A stretch of DNA of 64,000 bases from an uncultured Flavobacteriales bacterium (GCA_943787725.1 CALSNM010000006.1:1-64000), one strand, 5' to 3'; numbered from the stretch's first letter, positions 26,425 to 35,938 are shown. Made by a program: numbers and translations. The notes: a model not told the origin generated them from the sequence alone.

Positions 26425-27555
26425 ATGAACTTTACATTAGAAAAAACAGATTCCAAGTCCAAAGCTCGCGCGGGGCTAGTAAAAACGGCTCATGGCGAAA
26501 TTCAAACACCCATGTTTATGCCAGTTGGGACAGCAGGAACTGTAAAGGCTGTGCATCAGCATGAAATTAAGGATGATATTAAAGCGCAAATCATCTTGGG
26601 GAATACCTACCACCTTTACTTGCGTCCGGGATTAGAAGTAATTGAAAATGCTGGAGGGTTGCATAAGTTTATGAATTGGGAGGGTCCTATTTTGACGGAT
26701 TCAGGTGGCTTTCAAGTTTATTCATTAGGAGATAGAAGAAAGATTAAAGAAGAAGGGGTAACCTTTCGATCACATATTGATGGATCAAAACATTTATTTT
26801 CTCCTGAATACGCAATAGATATTCAGCGTACTATAGGTGCGGATATTATAATGGCATTTGACGAATGTACTCCTTACCCATGTGATTATTCTTATGCAAA
26901 AAGGTCTATGAAAATGACGCATAGGTGGTTAAAAAGGTGTTGTGAACGTTTTGATTCTACAGAAGGTAAATATGGTTATGACCAAACATTTTTTCCAATT
27001 GTTCAGGGAAGCACCTATAAGGATTTAAGAAAAGAATCTGCAGAAATGATTGCTTCTTTTGAAAGAGAAGGTAATGCCATTGGTGGTCTTTCAGTTGGTG
27101 AGCCAGCAGAAGAAATGTACGCTACTGCAGATTTAGTTTGTAACATACTACCGAAAGATAAGCCCCGTTATTTAATGGGAGTTGGAACACCGATAAACAT
27201 AATTGAGAACATAGCTTTGGGTGTTGACATGTTTGATTGCGTGATGCCAACTCGCAACGCAAGAAACGGTATGCTGTTTACAAGTGAGGGTTTTATCAAT
27301 ATAAGAAATGAAAAATGGAAGAATGATTTTTCTGATTTAGACTCCAATGGAACTTCTTATGTAGATTCTCAATATTCCAAAGCATATTTAAGACATTTAA
27401 TGATTTCCAAAGAAAGATTGGGTTCACAAATAGCTTCATTGCATAACCTAGCGTTTTATGTATGGCTTACAAAAGAGGCGAGAAGACAGATAATTGCTGG
27501 TACGTTCTCAACATGGAAAGATAATATTATACCTAAGCTTGGTAATAGACTTTAG
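26425..27555 (+). CDS. tgt: Queuine tRNA-ribosyltransferase (TGT)
   Basis: 376 residues. The enzyme exchanges guanine-34 of tRNAs for His, Asp, Asn and Tyr with the queuosine precursor preQ1. Seen: PMFMPVGTAGTVKAV, LGNTYHLYLRPG, DSGGFQVYSLGDRR (catalytic Asp), MAFDECTPYPC, GGLSVGEP and FDCVMPTRNARNG. I chose the ATG of MNFTLEKTD; the upstream Met would overlap the promoter box. The C-x-C-x2-C zinc site near the C-terminus of the Escherichia coli enzyme is replaced here by GTSYVDSQYSKAYL; I recall this as common in Bacteroidota but have not checked. An LptF/G gene follows 12 nt later. Confidence 0.93.
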   Translation: MNFTLEKTDSKSKARAGLVKTAHGEIQTPMFMPVGTAGTVKAVHQHEIKDDIKAQIILGNTYHLYLRPGLEVIENAGGLHKFMNWEGPILTDSGGFQVYSLGDRRKIKEEGVTFRSHIDGSKHLFSPEYAIDIQRTIGADIIMAFDECTPYPCDYSYAKRSMKMTHRWLKRCCERFDSTEGKYGYDQTFFPIVQGSTYKDLRKESAEMIASFEREGNAIGGLSVGEPAEEMYATADLVCNILPKDKPRYLMGVGTPINIIENIALGVDMFDCVMPTRNARNGMLFTSEGFINIRNEKWKNDFSDLDSNGTSYVDSQYSKAYLRHLMISKERLGSQIASLHNLAFYVWLTKEARRQIIAGTFSTWKDNIIPKLGNRL

Positions 27556-27567
27556 CAAATTGGCTAA

Positions 27568-28662
27568 ATGAAAAAATTGGATTTATACATAACGAAGAAG
27601 TTTTTGGGAACTTTCATTTTTATGATAATGGTGATAATGAGTATTGCTATTGTTATAGATATAAGTGAAAAGTTAAGAGACTTTACAAATCCAGATTACA
27701 ACCTTTCTTTTTGGGAAATAGCCATAGATTATTATCCTTATTTTTTCTTGCATTATGTCAATTTGTTTAGCTACTTGATAATATTTTTATCTGTATTATT
27801 TTTTACCGGTGTTATGGCGCAACGCTCAGAAATAATAGCAATATTATGCAATGGCGTCAGTTTTTGGAGGTTTACAAGACCGTATATGGTTGTATCTACG
27901 GCGCTTCTAATTTTTGCATTGTTTATGAATCATTTAATGGTGCCAAATGCAAATAAGCAAAGACTACTCTTTGAAAGTAAATACACTCCGGTGAATGGTT
28001 CTTTTCAGAATATAAATTTACAAATGAATGAGAAGACGACCTTGCATTATAAAGTGTTTAATGCAAAATTGAATATAGTAACAAGAATGTGGATTGAGAC
28101 TTGGGAAAAGAATGACAGAGGCCTTTATGAGTTAAAAACAGATATGCAGGTAATGAAGGCTTATGGTGATAGTGTTTCGAATAAATGGAAGTTAGATAAA
28201 GTGTTTATTCGCGAAATAAATGATTCAAATGAAGTAGTAAAGCAAATAGCAACAATCGACACTGTACTGAGCTTTAATGTCAAAGACCTTGGTCAGAGAG
28301 ATAATATTATGGAGTCAATGACTACCTCTGAATTGGTGAAATTTAGAAATCAGGAAAGAAACAAAGGGTCTAATATTGTTCCAAAAATAGAGATTGTTCT
28401 TTATGAGAGATCTGCCTATCCATTTGCAACTTATATATTAACATTAATCGGCGTTGCAGTTTCTTCCCGAAAGTCCAGGGAAGGAGTAGGTAAAAATATT
28501 ATTATTGGATTGATGGCAAGCGTACTATATATATTCTTTATGAAAATGACTACGGTAGCTTCTTTAAATATTGGATTAGCTCCTATAGTGGCGGTATGGG
28601 TCCCAAATGTTATTTTTGCTGTTGTTGCAATTGCTCTTTACACAATGAGATTAAGGGAGTAG
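27568..28662 (+). CDS. LptF/LptG family permease
   Basis: 364 residues: an N-terminal set of three helices (KKLDLYITKKFLGTFIFMIM, then two more by ~115), a periplasmic beta-jellyroll-like domain (~120-270), and three C-terminal helices. The first segment matches the YjgP/YjgQ family. In Gram-negative cells LptF and LptG with LptB extract lipopolysaccharide from the inner membrane. Only one such gene is here, so which of the two it is cannot be told. 12 nt after tgt, suggesting an operon. Confidence 0.87.
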   Translation: MKKLDLYITKKFLGTFIFMIMVIMSIAIVIDISEKLRDFTNPDYNLSFWEIAIDYYPYFFLHYVNLFSYLIIFLSVLFFTGVMAQRSEIIAILCNGVSFWRFTRPYMVVSTALLIFALFMNHLMVPNANKQRLLFESKYTPVNGSFQNINLQMNEKTTLHYKVFNAKLNIVTRMWIETWEKNDRGLYELKTDMQVMKAYGDSVSNKWKLDKVFIREINDSNEVVKQIATIDTVLSFNVKDLGQRDNIMESMTTSELVKFRNQERNKGSNIVPKIEIVLYERSAYPFATYILTLIGVAVSSRKSREGVGKNIIIGLMASVLYIFFMKMTTVASLNIGLAPIVAVWVPNVIFAVVAIALYTMRLRE

Positions 28663-28743
28663 GCTGTCAAAAAAACATGTCAAGCATATTATTAGAACAT
28701 GCTGTAAAATCTTCTTCAAAGTTTCTCAAAGGGTTAATTGCTA

Positions 28744-30156
28744 TTACATTCTCCAAGTCATAAACCGAATAATAAAACGTTTAAATTTATTCGTAGGAGG
28801 GTAAATTAACTTTATAGTTGTAAAACCTCTTAATTGTTTTAAAATAGCTCTTTCATTTGAAAAGGCAGTAAAGCCATATTTTCCATGTGACCTTCCAATT
28901 CCGCTGTGACCATTTCCTCCAAAGGGCAAGTTTCCATGAATAAATTGAATGGTAGTTTCGTTTATTCCGGTAGTACCTGCAGATGTATTATGAATAATGT
29001 TCTTTGTGTTTTTTTTGGATGAGGAAAAAATGTAAAGAGCTAAAGGAGCTTCCTCCTTGTTGATTATTGAAATCGCTTCATCAAGCAATTGAAATTCAAT
29101 TAATGGTAATACAGGTCCAAAAATTTCATCTTTAAAAATAGCAGAACTAGTGGTTATGTTGTCCAATATAGTGGGCGAAATGTAGTTGTCATCGGAATTA
29201 ATGTCGTTACCTATAATAACATTAGCGCCTTCTTCAATGCTTTTGTCTATTAGGGATGTAATTCTTTTAAAATGACGATTGTTTACCACTCGGGTGAGTT
29301 CATTATTACTTTCAACTTCCTCTTTGGTTTGCCCATACATTTTGGTAAAAACTTTTTTCAATTCTACAATTAGTTTAGCTTTAATTTTGGAGTGAACTAA
29401 AACGTAATTTGGGGAAACACAAGATTGCCCATTATTTATTAATTTACCCCATATTAATTTCTGGGCTGTATCTTTTAGGTTAGCTGTTTTATCAACGATA
29501 ACAGGGTTTTTTCCGCCAAGCTCTAATGTAACTGGTGTAAGGTGGTTTGATGCAGCTTTCATTACTATTTTTCCAACCTGTGGACTTCCAGTAAAGAAGA
29601 TGTGGTCCCATGCTAAATCAAGCAACTGGGTTGTCTCCTTCACGCCGCCTGCAATAACAATTATTTCCTCGGGAGGGAATAATTCAGTAATCATTTTAAG
29701 GATTAACTGTTCACAGTTTGGCGTTAATTCAGATGGTTTTAGCACAGCACAATTTCCTGCTGCTATTGCAGAAATCAAAGGTCCAATTGTTAAATTGAAA
29801 GGGAAATTCCAAGGTGCGATAATAAGGGTAAGTCCCTTTGGTTGGGAGATTATGTGCGACTTGCTTCCTAGAAGATATAAAGGTGTTCTTACTCTTTGAG
29901 GTGCCGCCCAATCTCTTAGGTTTTTTAAAGCATCATTGATTTCAGAAATTACAGGTTTTATTTCTGCTATTCGGACCTCTTCAGGAGATTTTTTGAAATC
30001 GTCATACAATACTTTTATAATATGGCTTTCATTTGCTTTGATCCACTTTTTTACTTTTTTCAGCTTTTGCTTTCGCTCAAAAATCGAGCTTTTTCGTAAG
30101 GTGTTTTCGAAATAAAATTGTTGGTTATTTCTTATTTTCTGAAATGGATTAGCCAT
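28744..30156 (-). CDS. Aldehyde dehydrogenase, fatty-aldehyde (ALDH3-like) type
   Basis: 470 residues. NAD(P)-dependent oxidation of aldehydes to acids. Seen: PWNFPFNLTIGPLISAIAAG, LKPSELTPNC, FFTGSPQVGKIVM, LELGGKNPVIVD (general-base Glu), NNGQSCVSPNYVLV (nucleophile Cys) and EIFGPVLPL. The short N-terminus and the hydrophobic basic C-terminus (FKRFIIRFMTWRM) are those of the ALDH3 group, which handles medium- and long-chain aldehydes. A small lipoprotein gene lies 14 nt upstream on the same strand, though a functional link is not obvious. Confidence 0.88.
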   Translation of the reverse strand: MANPFQKIRNNQQFYFENTLRKSSIFERKQKLKKVKKWIKANESHIIKVLYDDFKKSPEEVRIAEIKPVISEINDALKNLRDWAAPQRVRTPLYLLGSKSHIISQPKGLTLIIAPWNFPFNLTIGPLISAIAAGNCAVLKPSELTPNCEQLILKMITELFPPEEIIVIAGGVKETTQLLDLAWDHIFFTGSPQVGKIVMKAASNHLTPVTLELGGKNPVIVDKTANLKDTAQKLIWGKLINNGQSCVSPNYVLVHSKIKAKLIVELKKVFTKMYGQTKEEVESNNELTRVVNNRHFKRITSLIDKSIEEGANVIIGNDINSDDNYISPTILDNITTSSAIFKDEIFGPVLPLIEFQLLDEAISIINKEEAPLALYIFSSSKKNTKNIIHNTSAGTTGINETTIQFIHGNLPFGGNGHSGIGRSHGKYGFTAFSNERAILKQLRGFTTIKLIYPPTNKFKRFIIRFMTWRM

Positions 30157-30170
30157 TTTCTAAAAAGAGT

Positions 30171-30740
30171 TTATTTCAAGGTGTAAAACATTGTAATTAC
30201 TGTTGAGTCTTGCAGTGAATTAATATCCCCAAATTGAATGATTCCGTTATTGGCTAATTCAATTGGATTAAACACTCCTGAAGCCATTAATTCAGATCCA
30301 CTAACATCATTATCGTATAATGTCCATTCGTAATTATGATTGAATAATTGTTGTTGATACGGAGCAGACCAGGTAGGAGTTGAACTTGGGTCGATATCTC
30401 CTGTTTCAGGACCTTCAAATAAAACTTCTCCTGTAAGTTGATTGGTGATAGTTAAAAGTACGTCTGGTCTTACAGAATTTCCTACGGCAATAAGATCCCA
30501 GTCTTGTCCACTATTGGCCGGATCTTGATCTGGGTGATTAGTAAGTTCATAGAGGTCTATATATGCATATTGGCATGTGCCATCATCATAATCAATATCA
30601 GTATTATGAATAGGGGAGTCAGTATCAAAACAACCACCAGATTTTTCATCAATCACTTCAACCTTTTTACAAGCACCAGATAAAACAATGGAAAAAACCA
30701 TAATAGTTCCTGAAAGTAAATTGATTGTATTGTTCTTCAT
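30171..30740 (-). CDS. Predicted lipoprotein of unknown function
   Basis: 189 residues. The signal peptide ends in the lipobox LSGAC (Cys at ~24), so it should be lipid-anchored. The mature part is acidic with a central Pro/Ser-rich turn region, and strands such as YEWTLYDNDVSGSELMASG give an immunoglobulin-like look. No family recognised. It lies between a beta-barrel-like gene and the ALDH gene on the same strand. Confidence 0.65.
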   Translation of the reverse strand: MKNNTINLLSGTIMVFSIVLSGACKKVEVIDEKSGGCFDTDSPIHNTDIDYDDGTCQYAYIDLYELTNHPDQDPANSGQDWDLIAVGNSVRPDVLLTITNQLTGEVLFEGPETGDIDPSSTPTWSAPYQQQLFNHNYEWTLYDNDVSGSELMASGVFNPIELANNGIIQFGDINSLQDSTVITMFYTLK

Positions 30741-30764
30741 TCTAAATAGTTAAAGCTGAAATTA

Positions 30765-31328
30765 TTAAAAACTGTATCCAATTCCCAGGTTAATGGAAAA
30801 CTGTGTATTCGTGTTTTTCGTAAAAGCAGAGTTGGCCATATAATCAAAAAAGAGAGGACTAATTCCTATCTTCGCCATAAGCCCACCTTCCGGTTTTTGA
30901 TAACGATATTCTAGTGCTAAATGAGCAAACCATTCTTTCATTTCCTTTAGCTTGGGTTCAGGTGCTAAACCAATGTTAGAATTGTCAATTTTAATATCCA
31001 AAACTTTGTACTTCCATAAAGTTGTTCCGTACCCCAGTACAACATGGTGCTTCCCAAAACTGTATTTCGCATTTATTTCAAATGGAAAAAGACGATCTTT
31101 TGACTTTTCAATATCAGTGAAGCCAGGTAAAATGGAAAGCCCTACACTTCCATTAAAAGCTAATTTCTCATCAATTCTATAAATTTCTCTTTCATAATTA
31201 AAGGAATAATAAATTCCTTTACCTAATAATTCAAAATAAGCTGTGTTTTTGCTACTCCCCTCTTCTTGAGATGTAACCGCGAAACAAGTAGTTAAGAATA
31301 CAAGAGTAAATAGAATTGGCTTTATCAT
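30765..31328 (-). CDS. Small outer-membrane beta-barrel-like protein
   Basis: 187 residues with a signal peptide (about 1-20). Alternating hydrophobic and polar strands, and a C-terminal strand ending in aromatic Phe (INLGIGYSF), fit a small outer-membrane beta-barrel. Seen segments include FELLGKGIYYSFNYEREIYR and HLALEYRYQKPEGGLMAKIG. No named family. It is 24 nt upstream of the lipoprotein gene, and both may be one transcript divergent from the TetR gene. Confidence 0.65.
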   Translation of the reverse strand: MIKPILFTLVFLTTCFAVTSQEEGSSKNTAYFELLGKGIYYSFNYEREIYRIDEKLAFNGSVGLSILPGFTDIEKSKDRLFPFEINAKYSFGKHHVVLGYGTTLWKYKVLDIKIDNSNIGLAPEPKLKEMKEWFAHLALEYRYQKPEGGLMAKIGISPLFFDYMANSAFTKNTNTQFSINLGIGYSF

Positions 31329-31408
31329 TTGATGATAATTATTGTTAATTTTGATGATAAATATAGTGAATTATTTTTTACCGCAATAAACAATTAACAA
31401 AGGTTCAT

Positions 31409-32029
31409 ATGGGAAGAAAAGCAACTGATAAAGAAAGAAAGCCGCTAAATGTCAAACAGCAAAAATGGCTAGCAGATGTAATGCCATACTTTTATAAGAA
31501 TGGTATGCGTAAGCCTACCATGGATGATATTGCTGAACATTTAAACTTAAGTAAAGCTACTATTTATAATTACTATTCTTCTAAAGAAGATTTAATACAT
31601 GATGCATTGTGGTTTAAACTTGTAGAACTTCAAAAATTTCGAGACTTATTATTTGATGAATCTGTTGAATTTACAGAAAGATATTATTTAGGCGCACAGT
31701 TTTTCACGAAAAGCTTAAAAGGAATGTCTGCTCTGTATCTTGAAGATTTAAAGAATTATTTTCCAAAAACATGGGCTGATGTTGATTTGTTTAGAGAAAA
31801 ATCTGCAGAGAATATCAAAACTTATTATCAAGCAGGTATCAATAAGGGAGTGTTTAGGAGCTTCAATGTTGATATGATGGCAGCAACAGATTTATTTTTC
31901 TTCGATATGATGATTGACGCTAAGTTTCTTAGAAAGCATGATATAACAGTTGAAGAAGCGTTCGCTCAATATTTCAAAATGAAATTTTACGGAGTTTTGG
32001 TGACGGAAAAATTGGTATTTTCAAATTAG
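31409..32029 (+). CDS. TetR/AcrR family transcriptional regulator
   Basis: 206 residues. The N-terminal helix-turn-helix is clear (MDDIAEHLNLSKATIYNYYSSKEDLIHDAL, residues ~40-70), preceded by a basic tail. The C-terminal ligand and dimer part is helical. It is divergent from the beta-barrel gene (80-nt gap) and upstream of the alpha/beta hydrolase, so either could be its target. A 10-bp-stem terminator follows directly. Ligand unknown. Confidence 0.9.
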   Translation: MGRKATDKERKPLNVKQQKWLADVMPYFYKNGMRKPTMDDIAEHLNLSKATIYNYYSSKEDLIHDALWFKLVELQKFRDLLFDESVEFTERYYLGAQFFTKSLKGMSALYLEDLKNYFPKTWADVDLFREKSAENIKTYYQAGINKGVFRSFNVDMMAATDLFFFDMMIDAKFLRKHDITVEEAFAQYFKMKFYGVLVTEKLVFSN

Positions 32030-32039
32030 ATTGTTTATA

Positions 32040-32080
32040 AACTATAACTGCTTGAATAGTTATAGTTACGATTTTTTTTG
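32040..32080 (+). terminator. Terminator after the TetR gene
   Basis: Perfect 10-bp stem AACTATAACT / AGTTATAGTT (32040-32049 with 32058-32067), 8-nt loop, then ACGA and a run of eight T. The stem is AT-rich, so termination may be partial. Confidence 0.7.
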
Positions 32081-32156
32081 TTATTTCGGAATTGCAACAA
32101 CTAAAAACAATCTGCTTATTAGATTTTTATGTTGTTATTTGCTTTCCTAATGGTTT

Positions 32157-32999
32157 ATGGTAATAGATGAATTAAAAGAAAAATATACTTACGAAACTTC
32201 TCGTTTTGTTGCAATCGATGGACTAGATATCCATTATTGCGATGAAGGCGATGGTGAAGTAATACTTTTAGTTCATGGGACATTTTCTTCTCTTCATTCA
32301 TTCGATGATTGGAATGAAATATTAAAAAAGCAATATCGAGTAATCCGATTGGACCTGCCGGGTTTTGGTTTAACAGGTCCAAATCCGAGTCATGAGTATA
32401 GTATTGACGACTATTCAGATTTTTTAGATGCATTTTTAGAAAAGCTGAATATCAAATCCTGTTGCATAGCAGGAAGCTCATTAGGAGGTTGGATTTGTTG
32501 GGAATTTGCAGTGAAATATGAAAATAGGGTTGATGAATTAATTTTAATTAATTCTGCAGGATATGTTGGAGAAAAAAGTATGCCGTTGCCATTTGTAATA
32601 GCCAAAACTCCTGTTCTTAGAAATGTGTTTAACTATGTCCCAAGAGCTGTTGTTCGAAGGTTTTTGAGACAGGTTTTTGAAGATCAATCTAAAGTAACAG
32701 ATAAGGTTGTAAATCGCCACTATGACTTGTTCCATAGAGAAGGAAATAAAGAAGCTTTTGTTAAATTAGCAAATTCTGATCATGCGCATAATACGGATCG
32801 TCTAGCACAGCTTTCAATCCCGGTGTTAATTATGTGGGGAGCCAATGATAATTGGATTAATGTTAAGCATTCTAGAAAATTTGAAAAAGATATTCCGAAT
32901 TCAGAATTGGTTATTTATGAAAATGTGGGCCATATTCCCATGGAGGAGATTCCAGAAAAATCTGCGGCAGATTTAATTTGTTTTTTAGAGAGAAACTAA
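32157..32999 (+). CDS. Alpha/beta hydrolase
   Basis: 280 residues, cytoplasmic. Oxyanion motif LLVHGTFSS, nucleophile elbow AGSSLGGW (Ser), acid in WGANDNW (Asp) and VGHIPMEE (His) form the complete triad. It resembles the broad epoxide-hydrolase/haloalkane-dehalogenase-like and lipase-like family; substrate not predictable. It follows the TetR gene after a terminator and may be under that regulator's control. Confidence 0.85.
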   Translation: MVIDELKEKYTYETSRFVAIDGLDIHYCDEGDGEVILLVHGTFSSLHSFDDWNEILKKQYRVIRLDLPGFGLTGPNPSHEYSIDDYSDFLDAFLEKLNIKSCCIAGSSLGGWICWEFAVKYENRVDELILINSAGYVGEKSMPLPFVIAKTPVLRNVFNYVPRAVVRRFLRQVFEDQSKVTDKVVNRHYDLFHREGNKEAFVKLANSDHAHNTDRLAQLSIPVLIMWGANDNWINVKHSRKFEKDIPNSELVIYENVGHIPMEEIPEKSAADLICFLERN

Positions 33000-33056
33000 T
33001 CCGTATTTACCTGTTTTTTATAAAAAAACTATCTTTACCGCTTTATTGTTAGTAGG

Positions 33057-34532
33057 ATGCTTCAACAATTTCTATATCTCTGTTTTATTTTAAATTCTTT
33101 TTCGGCCCACGGGTACAAGGAGGACAGTACATTATCTCAATTGAAAATTATTGAAGGTAAAATCAATCCTAAATCTATTGTCCATTCTGGAAATGGTCTT
33201 TTTTTTGCTCAAAACATGATGTATAAACACTCCGTTACTGTTTATGACCGAAGCTTTCAGTTATTGAAAACCATTTCGGATAAGGTCGAATTGAATAAGT
33301 TCGGCTATTCTAAAAGAGATGGACTGTACAGAGGCTCTCCTGTAGAATGTACATTTACGCATGACGGCAGGTTTGCTTGGGTTTCTAATTATAATATGAG
33401 TGGAGGAGGGGAAACTGAATTCAACAAGCCTGGTTGTGATAATTGTCACGGAACAGGAATTTACGATAGCAGCTTTGTTTATAAAATTAATACTTCCACA
33501 TTGTTGATTGAGGCGATTATTAAGGTTGGAGCAGTTCCCAAATATTTGGCGGCTACACCTGATAGTAAATATGTGCTAGTTACCAATTGGAGTAGTAGTG
33601 ACTTGAGCGTTATAAATACGGACAAATCGAAAGAAATTAAAAGAATAAAATTGGGAACTTATCCTAGAGGAATTATAGTGGATAGTGCAGGAACTAAAGC
33701 TTATGTAGCTATAATGGGCTCAAGTAAAATAGCTGTTATTGATTTAAGAACTTTTGAGAAAACTTGGATAAAAGATATTGGAATGTCTCCTCGTCATTTA
33801 TGTATGAGTCCAAAAAATGATTATTTGTATGTAAGCTTGAATGGAGATGGAGTAGTTGGTAAAATCGATTTATCTACCAATGAGGTTATGAAAGTTAAAA
33901 CTGGAAGCCTTCCTCGTTCGATGACGCTATCAGGAGATGGCAGGTATTTGTATGTAGTCAATTACGGAAGTGATAAATTAACTAAAGTAACAACTGCAGA
34001 CATGAAGGTTGTGGAAAGTATTAAAACAAATGATAAGCCAATCGGAATTACTTATGACAATGAAACAAATAATATATGGGTGGCTTGTTATGAGGGTAGT
34101 ATTATGGTTTTCCATGATACTTATTATGACTCCATAGTAACAGACTTGCTGTATGATGAGTTGCTTGCACAAAATGCTGAAGAAATAGAGTTCAGAAAAA
34201 ATATGCCAGAAATTGAATGGCCACTCCAAGACAAGGAAACTCTTTTCGTATCAGAAATTGAAAAGCCTCTGAAAGTTTTACAGGATAAAGGCATTAGTAA
34301 TAAAGAGAATAAATATTATTTGATTGCAGGTAGTTTTAAAAACAAATCAAACGCTGAAGGATTGGTGAAAGAACTATCTGTTAAAGGGCATAATTCATTT
34401 ATCTATTTTAACCTCGACAACCAATTCGCTTATGCTTGTGTCAGTTCTTTTACCAACAAATCAATAGCAATTCAACGATCCATAGCATTAAAAGAAGATG
34501 GAATTGATGTCTGGATATATTCGGTTAGGTAA
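33057..34532 (+). CDS. YncE-like beta-propeller with a CXXCH motif and a C-terminal SPOR domain
   Basis: 491 residues with a signal peptide (1-19). Residues ~40-350 form a YVTN/YncE-type seven-blade-like propeller (PKYLAATPDSKYVLVTNWSS, PRSMTLSGDGRYLYVVNYGS). In an early loop lies GCDNCHG: Cys127-x-x-Cys130-His131, the c-type heme attachment motif. A linker leads to a SPOR domain at ~421-491 (KYYLIAGSFKNKSNAEGLV ... FAYACVSSF), which binds denuded peptidoglycan glycan strands at division sites. The combination points to an envelope protein, possibly with heme, near the cell wall. The heme is inference; a lone CXXCH can also be a metal site or chance. A TATCTTTA -7-like box precedes it. Confidence 0.75.
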   Translation: MLQQFLYLCFILNSFSAHGYKEDSTLSQLKIIEGKINPKSIVHSGNGLFFAQNMMYKHSVTVYDRSFQLLKTISDKVELNKFGYSKRDGLYRGSPVECTFTHDGRFAWVSNYNMSGGGETEFNKPGCDNCHGTGIYDSSFVYKINTSTLLIEAIIKVGAVPKYLAATPDSKYVLVTNWSSSDLSVINTDKSKEIKRIKLGTYPRGIIVDSAGTKAYVAIMGSSKIAVIDLRTFEKTWIKDIGMSPRHLCMSPKNDYLYVSLNGDGVVGKIDLSTNEVMKVKTGSLPRSMTLSGDGRYLYVVNYGSDKLTKVTTADMKVVESIKTNDKPIGITYDNETNNIWVACYEGSIMVFHDTYYDSIVTDLLYDELLAQNAEEIEFRKNMPEIEWPLQDKETLFVSEIEKPLKVLQDKGISNKENKYYLIAGSFKNKSNAEGLVKELSVKGHNSFIYFNLDNQFAYACVSSFTNKSIAIQRSIALKEDGIDVWIYSVR

Positions 34533-34620
34533 CCAATAGTAGTTAAATGTTGATTGTTGCTAATTCGAATTTTTTCGTTAAATTTGATATATTATCAGAT
34601 GAAAAACGGAAAAAAAACCT

Positions 34621-35085
34621 ATGAAAACACAATATCCGAAATTGCAAGCAATTGAATTAGACAAGGGTTTTATAGAGCTTTTGCAAGGAAATCTGGTTCT
34701 TTTGAAATTTAAAGAAAACCGTTTTTTTGAGTTAAGGGATGCTATAGAAGCAAATAAGGCAATCTACTCAATTGTGAAAGGCAAGCCTTTCTTGTCTTTA
34801 ATTGATGCTCGGGTATATGGGAGTATTTCAGCTGATGCTCGAGAATTTTTTGCAAAGGATACTTTAACAAAGGAGATTAAAATTGCTGAAGCAATTGTTA
34901 TCAATACTATATCTGCTAGGTTATATGCTAAATTTTATATTCGATCAAGTAAATCAGCTAATCCGGTTAAAATCTTTAGTGACATTCACGATGCCAAGTT
35001 ATGGTTGCAATTGCAACAAAAAAGTATGTTTGGAGAAGTGCTTGAAAGAGAAGTCCATTTTGATAAGAAATTTAAGAATAACTAA
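34621..35085 (+). CDS. STAS/SpoIIAA-like small protein (paralogue of 11893-12288)
   Basis: 154 residues, soluble. Its C-terminal half (AEAIVINTISARLYAKFYIR ... PVKIFSDIHDAKLWL) matches the protein at 11893-12288. The N-terminal half is also similar in strand order (FIELLQGNLVLLKFKENRFF). The two are not adjacent (22 kb apart), so they are dispersed paralogues. Role unknown. It faces the next gene tail to tail with a 6-nt gap. Confidence 0.6.
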   Translation: MKTQYPKLQAIELDKGFIELLQGNLVLLKFKENRFFELRDAIEANKAIYSIVKGKPFLSLIDARVYGSISADAREFFAKDTLTKEIKIAEAIVINTISARLYAKFYIRSSKSANPVKIFSDIHDAKLWLQLQQKSMFGEVLEREVHFDKKFKNN

Positions 35086-35091
35086 AAGTAT

Positions 35092-35886
35092 TTATTGGTG
35101 GCAATCGCAATGAGGGTTTTCCGAAAATAAATAATCGATAGAAAATGTTTTCCCTTTATCGAAAGCACCGTCCAATTTAGCAATCCCATAAAGCCTTGTT
35201 TTGGTTGCGCCTTGTTCAACTTTAAAAATGTAAACTTCTTCGTCTATTTCCTTTTCAATATAGTATAATGGATTAGGTTCTTTATTTGGAAAACTGTAAT
35301 TAAATAAAATATTCCCAAAAACAAATAAGCTATCAATGTTTGATTGAGATATTCCAAAGCAATCCATCTCACATTGAAACCCTTTTTCAAGCCTGAGTGC
35401 ATTCGATGATAACTTCTCTAAAGTCATATCATTTGGCATGTACATTGCCATGGCAATATCAGATAATTCTGAACAGTTCGCTGAAGGTTCTAATCCATTA
35501 ATCTTGGAAATGAAAACAACAGAATCCAATTCAAATAAATCAAAGGACATTTTTAAACTATTGTGTTCAATAACATATTTTTTTAATTCAGATTCAGTAT
35601 CGAGATTGTTAAGTCTATAAGTAGCCAATTCTCGTTCTGTGTTACTTTCTTTAAAATTGACATCTCCATTTTGTAGCAGCAAAAAAACATCTTTTTTAGA
35701 TATTTCATTTTCAGCCATGAGGCAAGAGTCTTGCGGATTGTAATAAATACTGCTTGATTGAATAGCATTTAAAACTCTCGGGTTGGGTAACCATTCACAG
35801 CCTCTTCCCTTAAAGATGATTAAGCAAGCAATTATGCCAATGCTAAAACCTACTAAATAATATTTTAATCGTCCTCCAAACTTCAT
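35092..35886 (-). CDS. Membrane-anchored protein of unknown function
   Basis: 264 residues. One N-terminal membrane helix (about 8-25, YYLVGFSIGIIACLIIFKG) is followed by GRGCEWLPNPRVLNAI, a motif I recall from small Bacteroidota proteins related to DUF4258-like sequences. A later FQCEMDCFGIS segment and the C-terminal HCDCHQ add cysteines. No enzyme motif. Its promoter lies in the ahcY terminator region, so it is a separate unit. Confidence 0.5.
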   Translation of the reverse strand: MKFGGRLKYYLVGFSIGIIACLIIFKGRGCEWLPNPRVLNAIQSSSIYYNPQDSCLMAENEISKKDVFLLLQNGDVNFKESNTERELATYRLNNLDTESELKKYVIEHNSLKMSFDLFELDSVVFISKINGLEPSANCSELSDIAMAMYMPNDMTLEKLSSNALRLEKGFQCEMDCFGISQSNIDSLFVFGNILFNYSFPNKEPNPLYYIEKEIDEEVYIFKVEQGATKTRLYGIAKLDGAFDKGKTFSIDYLFSENPHCDCHQ

Positions 35887-35895
35887 ATGCGGTTA

Positions 35896-35938
35896 TAAAA
35901 AAGTCCCATCCTGAAAGTTATCGGAATGGGACTTTAAA
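35896..35938 (-). terminator. Terminator after ahcY
   Basis: On the minus strand: AAAGTCCCATTCC, loop, GGATGGGACTTTTTTAT. The stem is ~11 bp with one offset, followed by a T run. It lies 38 nt beyond the ahcY stop and just before the next gene. Confidence 0.8.
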
